From positions 1 through 64,000 of the forward strand of contig NZ_FXAP01000006.1 in NCBI RefSeq assembly GCF_900177615.1: DNA of 64,000 nt. The letters are read 5' to 3'. Below the pieces are notes generated by a model. That model saw only the letters and a program-made list of their open reading frames with translations, was not told where the DNA came from and ran no database searches. Source of the stretch: Plantibacter flavus. GTDB taxonomy: Bacteria; Actinomycetota; Actinomycetes; Actinomycetales; Microbacteriaceae. Shown here in pieces: positions 41,416-49,647 of this stretch. Position 1 is the stretch's first letter. Every line of letters starts with the position of its first letter. Both the position numbers and the translations under genes were made by a program.

Positions 41416-42831
41416 CTAGCGGCGGGAGCCGGTGAGGGTCGTCGACTCGTCGACGGGCGACGACTCGGGACGCGAATCCGGACGCGGCTCGGCCGTCTTC
41501 GCGCGCGACTTCGGTTTCGGCAGCGGGATCGGCGAGGTGAGCGCGATCTGCTCCGAGAAGTCCTCCGGCGTGACGGGTGAGACGACGCCGTCGTGGGTGA
41601 ACTGCAGGCGCCAGCGGGAGTCGGGCGCGACGCGCAGGCGGAGGTGATGACGGAACACCCCGTAGGTCAGCCCGGTGGCGCAGGCGGCGAACCCGGCGAG
41701 CGCGCCCAGACCGAGCGCCCAGCGTGGCCCGAAGGTGTTCGCCACCCACCCGACGATGGGCGCGCCGATCGGGGTGCCGCCCATGAGGATCGCCATGTAC
41801 AGCGCCATCACCCGGCCACGGACGGCGGCCTCGGTGCTCGTCTGCACGAGTCCGTTCGCGGTGGTGAGGAGCGTCACCGTCGAGAAGCCGACGAGGATCA
41901 GCACGGCGGCGAACGACCAGTAGCTCGGCATGAACGCAGCCATGAGCGCAGCGACCCCGAAGAGCCCGGCCGCGCCGACGATCATCCGCATCTGGGCCTG
42001 CGCCCGCCGCGCCGCGAGCAGCGCGCCGGTCAGGGAACCGATCGCGAGCACCGAGGAGAGGATGCCGTACTCGCCCGCGCCCTTGCCGAACTCGACGGCC
42101 ATGGTCGAGGCGAAGATCGGGAAGTTCATGCCGAACGCGCCCATGATGAACACGATCACGAAGACGACCATGAGGTCGGGCCGCCCGCGGACGTAGCGGA
42201 AGCCCTCGATGAACTGTCCTCGAGCCCGCGGTGGGCGCGGCGCGCGACGGAGCTTGCCGGTGCGCAGGGCCAGCAGGGCGCCGATGACGCCGAGGAAGGT
42301 GAATGCGTTCACGACGAACACCCACCCGGAGCCGATCGCGACGATGAGGAGACCGGCGATGGCGGGGCCGACCATGCGCGCCGCGTTGAAGGACGCCGAG
42401 TTGAGCGCGACGGCGTTCGACATGTTGTGCTCGTCGACGAGCTCGGAGACGAAGGTCTGGCGGGCCGGGCCGTCGACGGCGTTGATGATGCCGAGGGCCA
42501 GCGCGAAGAGGTACATGTGCCACAGCTCGGCGTGACCGAAGATGAGCAGGGCGCCGAGGGCAAAGGCCAGGAGCATGAGGCTCGACTGGGTGAGGATGAG
42601 GATCTTCCGCTTGTCGAAGCGGTCGGCGATGAGACCGGTGATCGGTACGAGGACGAGCTGCGGCCCGAACTGCAGGGCCATGGTGGCGCCGACGGCCACG
42701 GCGTCGTTGTCGGTGAGGTCGGTCAGCACGACCCAGTTCTGGGTGGTGGCCTGCATCCAGGCGCCGACGTTCGACACGAGGGCGCCGATGAACCAGATGC
42801 GGTAGTTGACGCTGGTCAGGGAACGGAACAT
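41416..42831 (-). CDS. MFS transporter, EntS/MFS_3 type
   Basis: This is a 471-residue, twelve-helix proton-coupled exporter. Family signs are NYRIWFIGALVSNVGAWMQATTQNWVV at the start, the loop ADRFDKRKILILTQ between helices 2 and 3 and NAVDGPARQTFVSELV. The C-terminus is a long Pro/Ser/Glu-rich cytoplasmic tail. ATG 42831 or GTG 42840 may start it. The latter overlaps the MarR stop by four bases (GTGA). Co-transcribed with MarR, it is probably an efflux pump for the MarR ligand. Confidence 0.88.
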   Translation of the reverse strand: MFRSLTSVNYRIWFIGALVSNVGAWMQATTQNWVVLTDLTDNDAVAVGATMALQFGPQLVLVPITGLIADRFDKRKILILTQSSLMLLAFALGALLIFGHAELWHMYLFALALGIINAVDGPARQTFVSELVDEHNMSNAVALNSASFNAARMVGPAIAGLLIVAIGSGWVFVVNAFTFLGVIGALLALRTGKLRRAPRPPRARGQFIEGFRYVRGRPDLMVVFVIVFIMGAFGMNFPIFASTMAVEFGKGAGEYGILSSVLAIGSLTGALLAARRAQAQMRMIVGAAGLFGVAALMAAFMPSYWSFAAVLILVGFSTVTLLTTANGLVQTSTEAAVRGRVMALYMAILMGGTPIGAPIVGWVANTFGPRWALGLGALAGFAACATGLTYGVFRHHLRLRVAPDSRWRLQFTHDGVVSPVTPEDFSEQIALTSPIPLPKPKSRAKTAEPRPDSRPESSPVDESTTLTGSRR

Positions 42832-42836
42832 TGCAC

Positions 42837-43289
42837 TCACTGGGTGGCGAGTCTCCTCATGATCTCGGCTGCGCGGGCGAGGGTGTCGCGTTCGTCCGGG
42901 GTGAGCGCGCGCAGCTGCTGGGTGATCCACGCGTCGCGTTTCCGGACGGTCTCGGTGACGGTGGTGTGGCCCGCTTCGGTGAGGGCGATGGTGACCTTCC
43001 GGCGGTCGGCCGCGTCGGTCTCTCGGGTGACGTACCCGGCCTCTTCGAGGCAGTTGACGGTGCGATTCATGGATGGCGCGGACACGCGGTCGCGTTCGGC
43101 CAGTGCCCGCAGGGTTGCGGAGCCCTCTTTGTAGAGCCCTCCGAGGACGGAGAACTGCGGATCGCTGAGGTCGTCGACCGATTTCTCTCCGCGCAGTCGT
43201 CTGGCGAGCCGGAAGGTGCCCATCCGGAGTTCGGACGCCTGCTCGGCGATCGTCAGTGCCCTGGTCTTCGTCGCTGCTCCGCTTGCCAC
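42837..43289 (-). CDS. MarR-family transcriptional regulator
   Basis: This 150-residue winged-helix repressor has LSDPQFSVLGGLYKEGSATLRALAERDRVSAPSMNRTVNCLEE as recognition region and the wing DAADRRKVTIALTEAG. The start GTG 43289 is close to the expected transcription start of the promoter at 43298-43326, which implies a leaderless mRNA. It forms an operon with the MFS exporter and is likely autoregulated. Confidence 0.88.
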   Translation of the reverse strand: MASGAATKTRALTIAEQASELRMGTFRLARRLRGEKSVDDLSDPQFSVLGGLYKEGSATLRALAERDRVSAPSMNRTVNCLEEAGYVTRETDAADRRKVTIALTEAGHTTVTETVRKRDAWITQQLRALTPDERDTLARAAEIMRRLATQ

Positions 43290-43297
43290 GATTCATT

Positions 43298-43326
43298 AGC
43301 CTAGCAAATTAGCCACCCTAAGTAAA
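43298..43326 (-). promoter_or_regulatory. marR-MFS promoter with GGCTAA repeats
   Basis: Read on the minus strand, TTTACT (complement of 43321-43326) and TAGGCT (complement of 43298-43303) are spaced 17 bases. Two GGCTAA repeats, one of which covers the -10 box, are plausible MarR contacts. The predicted start site falls 1-3 bases before the GTG. Confidence 0.6.
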
Positions 43327-43392
43327 CCCGCGAACTGTCACCAACCGACAGTGCACGGGGTGTAGGACTAGCGGTTGGTGACAGTTCGCGGG
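43327..43392. repeat. Palindrome family A, copy 2
   Basis: The perfect 20-base arms are CCCGCGAACTGTCACCAACC (43327-43346) and its inverse complement (43373-43392), with a 26-base loop. It lies between the MarR promoter and the end of the CorA gene. Confidence 0.85.
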
Positions 43393-43404
43393 CCGGGGTG
43401 GGGA

Positions 43405-44463
43405 TTACAGCCAGCGGCGGGCTCGGAAGATGGCGTACAGGGTCCCGGAGAGGACGAGCATCGCTCCGATCGCGACCGGGTAGCCGAACTGCCAGTGGAG
43501 CTCCGGCATGTCGTCGAAGTTCATGCCGTAGACGGTGCCGATGAGTGTCGGGGCGAAGAGGATCGCCGCCCAGGAGGAGATCCGCTTGATCTCCTCGTTC
43601 TGCGCCAGCGCCGTCTCGCTCATCCGACGCGACTCCTCGTTCTGCGCGAGGCTCGCCTCCGAGAGGCGTCGCATCTCCTCGTTCTGCTGCTGCGTCATGA
43701 GCGTCGCGTGCACCGTCAGCGCGTTCCGGAGCAGGTGGCGGAACGAGTCGACGCGCTCCGCGATCCGCAGGGTGTGGTCGAGCACGTCGCGGAAGCCGTT
43801 GCGCAGCTCCTCGTCGAGACCGTACTTGTCGGCACCCTGCAGCAGCCCGTGGAGCATGGCGCGCAGCGGCGTGGTCGCACGCTGGAACGCGATGACCTGG
43901 CGCAGCAGTTCGTAGATGCGACGCGAGACGTCCGCAGCGTCGCCGAAGAGCTCGTCCTCGATCTCGTCGATGTCGTTCTCGAGCCCCGCGACGACGGGAC
44001 CGTAGCCGTCGACGACCTGGTCGAGCACGGCGTGCAGGACGGCGTCGGGGCCGAGCGCGAGGATGTCGGGCCGGGCTTCGAGTCGCCGCCGGACCTGGCC
44101 GAGGTCGGGCTTCTCCGCGTGGCGGACCGTGACGACGAACCCGGGTCCGACGAACAGGTGCACCTCGCCGAACTCGACTCGCTCCTCCTCGTCCAGGTAG
44201 CGGGCGGGACGCAGGACGACGAAGAGCGTGTCGCCGTAGCGCTCGAGCTTCGCCCGCTGATGGCCCTTCAGGGCGTCCTCGACGGCGAGCGGGTGCAGGT
44301 CGAACTCTTGAGCGACGGAGCGGATCTCCGACGGTTCCGGGCGGTACAGACCGATCCAGGCCATGCCGCGCTGTTCGTTGAGGAGCTCGTACGTCGCGTC
44401 GAGCGATCGCGGGCTCGCCGAGCGCCGTCCGGTCACGTAGATGCCGTTGTCGATGAGTGCCAT
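43405..44463 (-). CDS. CorA-family divalent metal (Mg2+/Co2+) channel
   Basis: This 352-residue inner-membrane channel subunit has a long cytoplasmic funnel followed by two transmembrane helices. The selectivity motif Gly-Met-Asn is at 313-315 (VYGMNFDDMPELHW). The stalk helix contains a 14-residue repeat at about 261-298 (NEEMRRLSEASLAQ, NEESRRMSETALAQ, NEEIKRISSW), not a general family feature. ATG 44463 is preferred because GGAG is six bases upstream. The gene ends 13 bases from palindrome A copy 2. Confidence 0.9.
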   Translation of the reverse strand: MALIDNGIYVTGRRSASPRSLDATYELLNEQRGMAWIGLYRPEPSEIRSVAQEFDLHPLAVEDALKGHQRAKLERYGDTLFVVLRPARYLDEEERVEFGEVHLFVGPGFVVTVRHAEKPDLGQVRRRLEARPDILALGPDAVLHAVLDQVVDGYGPVVAGLENDIDEIEDELFGDAADVSRRIYELLRQVIAFQRATTPLRAMLHGLLQGADKYGLDEELRNGFRDVLDHTLRIAERVDSFRHLLRNALTVHATLMTQQQNEEMRRLSEASLAQNEESRRMSETALAQNEEIKRISSWAAILFAPTLIGTVYGMNFDDMPELHWQFGYPVAIGAMLVLSGTLYAIFRARRWL

Positions 44464-44772
44464 GAGGTCTCCGTCCATCGATCGACGAAAACGTGCGGCG
44501 GCCGCGCGGGTGCAGGCGATCACGGTGGATCGCACCCGGGGAGGTGTGAGTGAGGGCGCCTCGGCACCGGCGGTGGCAGCGCCTACCGGGTGAGGGAGGC
44601 GAGGCGGTTCGTCGATGCGGTGGCGCGGGTACTGTCACCAGCCATGGCCGCTCACCTCGCTTCCGTCGAAACCTGCCGGCCCGCCGTTCGGGCCTCGTTC
44701 ACCGTACGCCTGCCCTCCGGGAACCGCAAACGGACTCGCGACGACGCCGGGCCGAGGGCCTACGCTGGCGGG
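44464..44772. other. Intergenic gap, no gene seen
   Basis: This 309-base gap separates the divergent CorA and hydrolase genes. An open frame from 44590 leads into the hydrolase but its extra 61 residues are low in homology and start without a ribosome-binding site. A short ACTGTCACCAGCC at about 44633 resembles one arm of palindrome family A. Both promoters must lie here, but no convincing -10/-35 pair was found. Confidence 0.4.
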
Positions 44773-45657
44773 ATGAGCGAGCAGACCCCGCCACCCGTCG
44801 ACGACGCGAACCGCCCCGTCGAGCCGCGACCGTATGCGACCGAGACGATCGTCGACGACGATGGCGTCACGGTCTACGTCTACCTGTGGGAGGTGCCGAA
44901 CCCGCGGGCCGTCGTGCACATCGCCCACGGTGCGGGGGAGCACGCCCTCCGGTACGGGCGCCTCGCCGCACGGCTCAACGACGCCGGGTACACGGTCGCG
45001 GCCGACGACCACCGCGGCCATGGTCGCACGGGGCTCGAGCACCTCGGCCTCGGCAAGCTCGGCCCACGGACCACCCGGGGTGCGATCGATTCCGTCGCCG
45101 CCGTCGGCCGGTACCTGCGGACCCGCTTCCCCGAGTCGCGGCTCGCGTTGCTCGGTCACAGTTGGGGCTCGCTCATGGCGCAGAAGGTCGTCGCCGAACA
45201 CGACCTCTATGAGCTCCTCATCCTCTCGGGCACCTCGCTCGCGATGCCCGGCGTCATCAACGCCGGCGACCTCAACAAGCGCTGGCGGAAGACGGGGAAG
45301 ACCGGTCTCGAGTGGCTCAACCGCGACCCGGCCGCCTGGGCCGCGTTCGCCGCCGACGAGCGCAACTTCGACATCGGCGTCACCCCCGTGTGGAACCCGA
45401 TCCAGGCGTTCGCCTTCCTCGGTCGCCCGCCGAAGCGTCTGCCGCGCGCGGTTCCGGTACTCATCCTCGGCGGATCCGACGACGCCCTCGGTGGCGTCCG
45501 CGGCCTGACCCTCCTCCGCGACGCGTACGTGAAGCGGTCGAAGCTGACGGATGTGACGCTCGTCATCTACCCCGAGGCGCGGCATGAGATCTTCAACGAG
45601 TTGAACCGCGAGGACGTCGAGCGCGACGTCGTGGAGTGGCTCGACAAGCGCACCTGA
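44773..45657 (+). CDS. Alpha/beta hydrolase, monoacylglycerol-lipase-like
   Basis: This 294-residue serine hydrolase has Ser130 in LLGHSWGS, the oxyanion region HIAHGAGEHALRY, ADDHRGHGRTG, an acidic residue in LGGSDDALGG and His in EARHEIFNE. The layout is that of Hydrolase_4/PldB-type lysophospholipases and monoglyceride lipases. ATG 44773 is chosen because homology begins about 20 residues later. The gene is cytoplasmic, monocistronic and followed by a family B repeat cluster. Confidence 0.86.
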   Translation: MSEQTPPPVDDANRPVEPRPYATETIVDDDGVTVYVYLWEVPNPRAVVHIAHGAGEHALRYGRLAARLNDAGYTVAADDHRGHGRTGLEHLGLGKLGPRTTRGAIDSVAAVGRYLRTRFPESRLALLGHSWGSLMAQKVVAEHDLYELLILSGTSLAMPGVINAGDLNKRWRKTGKTGLEWLNRDPAAWAAFAADERNFDIGVTPVWNPIQAFAFLGRPPKRLPRAVPVLILGGSDDALGGVRGLTLLRDAYVKRSKLTDVTLVIYPEARHEIFNELNREDVERDVVEWLDKRT

Positions 45658-45725
45658 GCCGCCCGGGCCCGTGAGCGCCCGCCCCTGTCCCTGAGCACCC
45701 GTGCCGGTCCCTGAGCATCCGTGCC

Positions 45726-45837
45726 GGTCCCTGAGCTTGTCGAAGGGCTGACCACAAGCGGGTCCGTCACCCTTCGACAGGCTCAGGGACCGGTATGGCG
45801 GGCTACCCGGTGACAAGCTCAGGGACCGCGGGGTACA
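45726..45837. repeat. Family B repeats, copy 2, inverted pair
   Basis: CCCTGAGCTTGTCGAAGGG at 45729-45747 faces its near inverse complement at 45770-45791, giving a long hairpin. A third half-copy lies at 45822-45837. Shorter CCCTGAGCA variants precede at about 45689 and 45709. Together they occupy the 215-base gap between two co-directional genes. Confidence 0.8.
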
Positions 45838-45872
45838 GTCTCGGCACCCACACTCGACGCAGAGGAGACCCG

Positions 45873-47291
45873 GTGACCTCGGACGGACCCACCTACAGCC
45901 ACCGCAGACGGAATTCGGCGGAGCGCATCGCGCGGTCGCTCGCAGGCGCGAGCACGGTCCCGTACTGGCTCGACAGCCCTGATCGTCCGTCGCCGGAGCC
46001 TCGACTCGTCGGCCAGGTCACGGCGGACCTCCTGGTCGTCGGTGGCGGCTATTCCGGACTGTGGACGGCGCTCATCGCCAAGGAGGCCGACCCCGCGCGT
46101 GACGTCGTGCTCATCGAGGGCAAGGAGGTCGGCTGGGCGGCGAGTGGCCGGAACGGCGGCTTCTTCGAGGAGAGCCTCACCCACGGTGTCGACAACGGCG
46201 AGCGCCACTTCGCCGACGAACTGCCGCAGCTGGAACGCCTGGCGGACGAGAACTTCGACGAGTTCGTCGCCACGCTCGACCGCCTCGGGATCGACGCCGA
46301 GTTCGAGCACACCGGTGTGCTCACGGTCGCGACCGAGCCGCACCAGGTGGACGCCATGCGCGAGGTGTCGGGGGACGGCGTCTTCCTCGATCGCGAGGCC
46401 GTCCAGGCGCTCGTGCATTCGCCCGTGTACCTGGCCGGTCAGCGCGAGTGGAAGAGCACGGCGCTCGTCCACCCGGCGAAGCTCGCCTGGGGCTTGAAGC
46501 GCGCGTGCATCGAGCTCGGTGTGCGGGTCTTCGAGCACACCCCGGCGACCCGGCTGCGGCGCTCGGGCGACGGCGTCACGGTGACCACGAAGCAGGGCGG
46601 GGTGCAGGCTCGGCAGGTCGCGCTCGCCACCAACGGCTTCCCGTCGCTCCTCAAGCGCACCGAGCTCCTGACGATCCCCGTGTACGACTACGTGCTCATG
46701 ACCGAGCCGCTCTCCGCTGAGCAGTTGGAGAGCATCGGGTGGACGGACCGCTTCGGCATCGCCGACTCGAGCCGCGAGTTCCACTACTCCCGCCGGTCCG
46801 CCGACGACCGCATCCTCTACGGCGGCTTCGACGCGGTCTACCACCGGGGTGGCAGGATCCGGCCGGAGCACGATCAGCGCCGCGAGACGTTCGAGACCCT
46901 CGCCGACCACTTCTTCACGACCTACCCGCAGCTCGACGTCCGGTTCACCCACGCGTGGGGCGGCATGATCGACATGTGTTCGCGGCTCTCGGCGTTCCAG
47001 GGCGCGGCACTCGGCGGACGCGTCGCCTACAGCGCCGGGTTCACCGGGCTCGGGGTCGGCGCGACGCGCTTCGGGGCGAAGGTCATGCTCGATCTCCTGA
47101 GCGGCGAGTCGACCGAGCTGACCCGCCTGAAGATGGTCCGGTCCAAGCCGATCCCCATCCCGCCGGAACCCATCGCGAACCCCGCCATCCAGACCGTCCG
47201 CCGCGCCGTCGCCCGTTCTGACGCGAACGAGGGCCGCGACGGCCTGCTCCTGAAGGTCATGGACCGCTTCGGCATCGGCTTCGACTCCTGA
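45873..47291 (+). CDS. FAD-dependent amine/amino-acid oxidoreductase (DAO fold)
   Basis: This 472-residue flavoprotein has TADLLVVGGGYSGLWTALIAKE as FAD-binding motif. RNGGFFEESLTHG is typical of gamma-glutamylputrescine-oxidase-like enzymes, and VAYSAGFTGLGVGATRFGAKVM forms the C-terminal FAD clamp. Similar enzymes oxidise amines or N-methyl amino acids with release of hydrogen peroxide. The GTG start at 45873 is supported by GAGGAG upstream. Monocistronic. The substrate is not known. Confidence 0.85.
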   Translation: MTSDGPTYSHRRRNSAERIARSLAGASTVPYWLDSPDRPSPEPRLVGQVTADLLVVGGGYSGLWTALIAKEADPARDVVLIEGKEVGWAASGRNGGFFEESLTHGVDNGERHFADELPQLERLADENFDEFVATLDRLGIDAEFEHTGVLTVATEPHQVDAMREVSGDGVFLDREAVQALVHSPVYLAGQREWKSTALVHPAKLAWGLKRACIELGVRVFEHTPATRLRRSGDGVTVTTKQGGVQARQVALATNGFPSLLKRTELLTIPVYDYVLMTEPLSAEQLESIGWTDRFGIADSSREFHYSRRSADDRILYGGFDAVYHRGGRIRPEHDQRRETFETLADHFFTTYPQLDVRFTHAWGGMIDMCSRLSAFQGAALGGRVAYSAGFTGLGVGATRFGAKVMLDLLSGESTELTRLKMVRSKPIPIPPEPIANPAIQTVRRAVARSDANEGRDGLLLKVMDRFGIGFDS

Positions 47292-47348
47292 CCTGGTTCG
47301 ACGCCCCTTCCGGGGAATCCGGACGCCGTCCAGGAATAGGCTGGGGGC

Positions 47349-48398
47349 ATGCATGGTGAGTACAAGGTCCCGGGTGGCAAGCTCGTCGTCGTCGATCTCG
47401 AGGTGGTCGACGACCGCATCGCGGATTTCCGCCTCGCCGGCGACTTCTTCCTCGAACCCGACGACGCGCTCGCGCTGATCGACCGAGCCGTCACTGGGCT
47501 CCCCGCCACCACGGACGCCGCAGGTCTCGCCGCCGCCATCCGCGGCGCCCTGCCGGAGGACGCCGTGCTCCTCGGCTTCACGCCCGAGGCCGTCGCGACG
47601 GCCATTCGCCGCTCGCTCGCGAAGGCGACGGGCTGGGGCGACTACGACTGGCAGCTCATCCATGAGGGCTCGGTGTCACCGCAGCTCCACCTCGCGCTCG
47701 ACGAGGTCCTGACGAACGAGGTCGGCGAGGGCCGCCGCGGTCCGACGCTCCGCATCTGGGAGTGGGACCAGTCGGCGGTCGTCATCGGCAGCTTCCAGTC
47801 GCTCAAGAACGAGGTCGACCTCGACAACGCCAAGGCGAACGGCTTCGAGGTCGTCCGCCGCGTCTCCGGCGGCGGCGCGATGATGATGCAGCGCGGTGGC
47901 ATCATCACCTACTCGCTCTACGTGCCGGCCGAGCTCGTGAACGGTATGACCTTCGCCGACTCCTACGCCTACCTCGACGACTGGGTGCTCGTCGCCCTGC
48001 GTTCGCTCGGCATCGAGGCGACGTACCAGCCGCTCAACGACATCACGAGCCCGTCGGGCAAGATCGGCGGTGCCGCGCAGAAGCGGCTCGGGAACGGCGC
48101 CGTGCTGCACCACGTCACGATGAGCTACGACATGGACGGCGAGCTCATGACGCAGGTGCTCCGCATCGGGCGCGAGAAGCTCAGCGACAAGGGCACCACC
48201 TCCGCCGCCAAACGCGTCGACCCGCTCCGCAGCCAGACCGGGCTCTCGCGGGCCGAGATCATCGATCGCATGAAGGACACCTTCGTCGAGATCACCGGCG
48301 CGACCCCCGGCCACGTCACCGATGCCGAACGCTCCGCCGCCGAGCAGCTCGTCACCGACAAGTTCGCCACCGACGCCTGGCTCACCCGCGTCCCGTAA
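47349..48398 (+). CDS. lplA: Lipoate-protein ligase with N-terminal accessory domain
   Basis: This 349-residue enzyme is predicted to activate lipoate with ATP and attach it to a lysine of 2-oxoacid dehydrogenases or GcvH. Residues 1-90 (HGEYKVPGGKLVVVDLEV, DFRLAGDFFLEPDD) look like the small accessory domain found at the C-terminus of E. coli LplA. Residues about 100-340 are the catalytic domain with RRVSGGGAMM (170-179) and KIGGAAQKRLGN. The domains are thus in the reverse order, reminiscent of the split LplA/LplB of archaea. It is followed by palindrome A copy 3. Confidence 0.82.
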   Translation: MHGEYKVPGGKLVVVDLEVVDDRIADFRLAGDFFLEPDDALALIDRAVTGLPATTDAAGLAAAIRGALPEDAVLLGFTPEAVATAIRRSLAKATGWGDYDWQLIHEGSVSPQLHLALDEVLTNEVGEGRRGPTLRIWEWDQSAVVIGSFQSLKNEVDLDNAKANGFEVVRRVSGGGAMMMQRGGIITYSLYVPAELVNGMTFADSYAYLDDWVLVALRSLGIEATYQPLNDITSPSGKIGGAAQKRLGNGAVLHHVTMSYDMDGELMTQVLRIGREKLSDKGTTSAAKRVDPLRSQTGLSRAEIIDRMKDTFVEITGATPGHVTDAERSAAEQLVTDKFATDAWLTRVP

Positions 48399-48406
48399 CC
48401 TGCCGC

Positions 48407-48475
48407 AGCCCGCGAACTGTCACCAGTGGCGGGTGTGTGGCTGCATCACCCACCGTTGGTGACAGCTCGCGGGCT
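48407..48475. repeat. Palindrome family A, copy 3
   Basis: AGCCCGCGAACTGTCACC (48407-48424) and GGTGACAGCTCGCGGGCT (48458-48475) pair with one mismatch around a 33-base loop, between lplA and the HEAT-repeat gene. Confidence 0.83.
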
Positions 48476-48489
48476 AGGGTGGGGGGACG

Positions 48490-49035
48490 ATGACAGCGCA
48501 GAACGAGACACCCGACCCGTCGACCCCCGCCCCGCAGGCCTCACTCGAGCAGCGGCTCGCCGACGCGGTGGCCGCCGAGAGCGAGACCCGGGTCGTCGAA
48601 CGCTGCGTGTCCCTCCTCGCCGGTCGCTACGAGGGTGAGGACTTCCTCCGCGTCGTCGGCGGACACCACGCCGAGGGCATCCTCGGCGGAGCGCCCGCGC
48701 TGTACTGGCCCGAGCTGTGGGGCACCCGCGCCCTGCTGCACGTGTGGGACGACTCGGCCACCGCGCCCGTCGTCGGTGCACTCGGCAACCAGGCCTGGCG
48801 CGTCCGCGAGATGGCCGCGCGCGTCTGCGCCGAGCGCCGCATCGGCGACGTCGCCGCGATCGCACCACTGCTGAGCGACGACCACGCCCGCGTTCGCGCA
48901 GCCGGAGCCCGGGCGCTCGCCGTCGTCGGTGGTGAGGACGCCAAGCCGCTCCTCGAAGCGCTCCTCCGCGACCCCGACCGCGAGGTCCGTCGCGCCGCGC
49001 AGCAGTCCGCGAAAGCGCTCGCCGCCCGCCGCTGA
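48490..49035 (+). CDS. HEAT-repeat protein
   Basis: This 181-residue soluble helical protein has three or four HEAT-like repeats in its second half (GNQAWRVREMAARVCAERR, SDDHARVRAAGARALAVVGG and DPDREVRRAAQQSAKAL). It probably serves as a protein-protein adaptor. The first half (RYEGEDFLRVVGGHHAEGIL) recurs in actinobacterial proteins without known role. The partner is unknown. Confidence 0.75.
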   Translation: MTAQNETPDPSTPAPQASLEQRLADAVAAESETRVVERCVSLLAGRYEGEDFLRVVGGHHAEGILGGAPALYWPELWGTRALLHVWDDSATAPVVGALGNQAWRVREMAARVCAERRIGDVAAIAPLLSDDHARVRAAGARALAVVGGEDAKPLLEALLRDPDREVRRAAQQSAKALAARR

Positions 49036-49107
49036 GCTCGCGATGGGGCCCGAGCGGTCGGTCCCGGACGCTCGGCACCAGCCATTCGGGACCCGTTGCA
49101 GGCTGTC

Positions 49108-49608
49108 CTAGTGGGTGCCGGCCTCGAGCAGGATGATCACGATCCCGAACAGGGCCGTCGCGACGCCGCCGAGGAGACACCACCACCAGCGTGACCCGCG
49201 CACCACGAACGCCGCGCACCCGAGCACGAAGAGCATCAGCGTCGACACCTGCAACGCCAGGATGACGGCGTGCTCGTGGCTGAGCACGCCGGCGATGCCG
49301 AACACGAGCGGGATCGTCGGGAGGACGGCGGACAGGAGCATCCCGGACGACTCCTGGAACCCATGCCTGATCGACGCGCCGAGCGTCACCAACGCCTCGT
49401 GTCGGTCGTCACCATGGTGCGCGAGGGCGGCCGAGTAGACGTGCGCGAGCCAGAACACGATGAGGGTCAGCGCACTCGTGATGAGCACCTGGTCGACGTC
49501 GTCCTCCTCGTACACGCTCGACGCGCCGATGAGGCCGGCGTACACGACGGTGCCGTAGATCGCGCTCGACGAGGTGAGGCGTCGCAACGGTGACGGGTTC
49601 GGCTGCAT
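49108..49608 (-). CDS. Four-helix integral membrane protein
   Basis: This 166-residue membrane protein has hydrophobic helices at about 15-30, 42-63, 85-105 and 118-162. A cytoplasmic His/Asp-rich loop (AALAHHGDDRHEALV) could bind a metal. No named family is recognised. It lies 40 bases upstream, in gene order, of nothing obviously related and is convergent with the HEAT-repeat gene. Confidence 0.6.
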   Translation of the reverse strand: MQPNPSPLRRLTSSSAIYGTVVYAGLIGASSVYEEDDVDQVLITSALTLIVFWLAHVYSAALAHHGDDRHEALVTLGASIRHGFQESSGMLLSAVLPTIPLVFGIAGVLSHEHAVILALQVSTLMLFVLGCAAFVVRGSRWWWCLLGGVATALFGIVIILLEAGTH

Positions 49609-49647
49609 GATCCAGAGGATAGCGGGCGCTGCGGCCCGGCGTCCGGT

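Noticed and set aside
45819-47663. Long minus-strand frame opposite the FAD oxidoreductase
   Set aside because: Composition is that of an antisense shadow, and the plus strand encodes complete FAD motifs.
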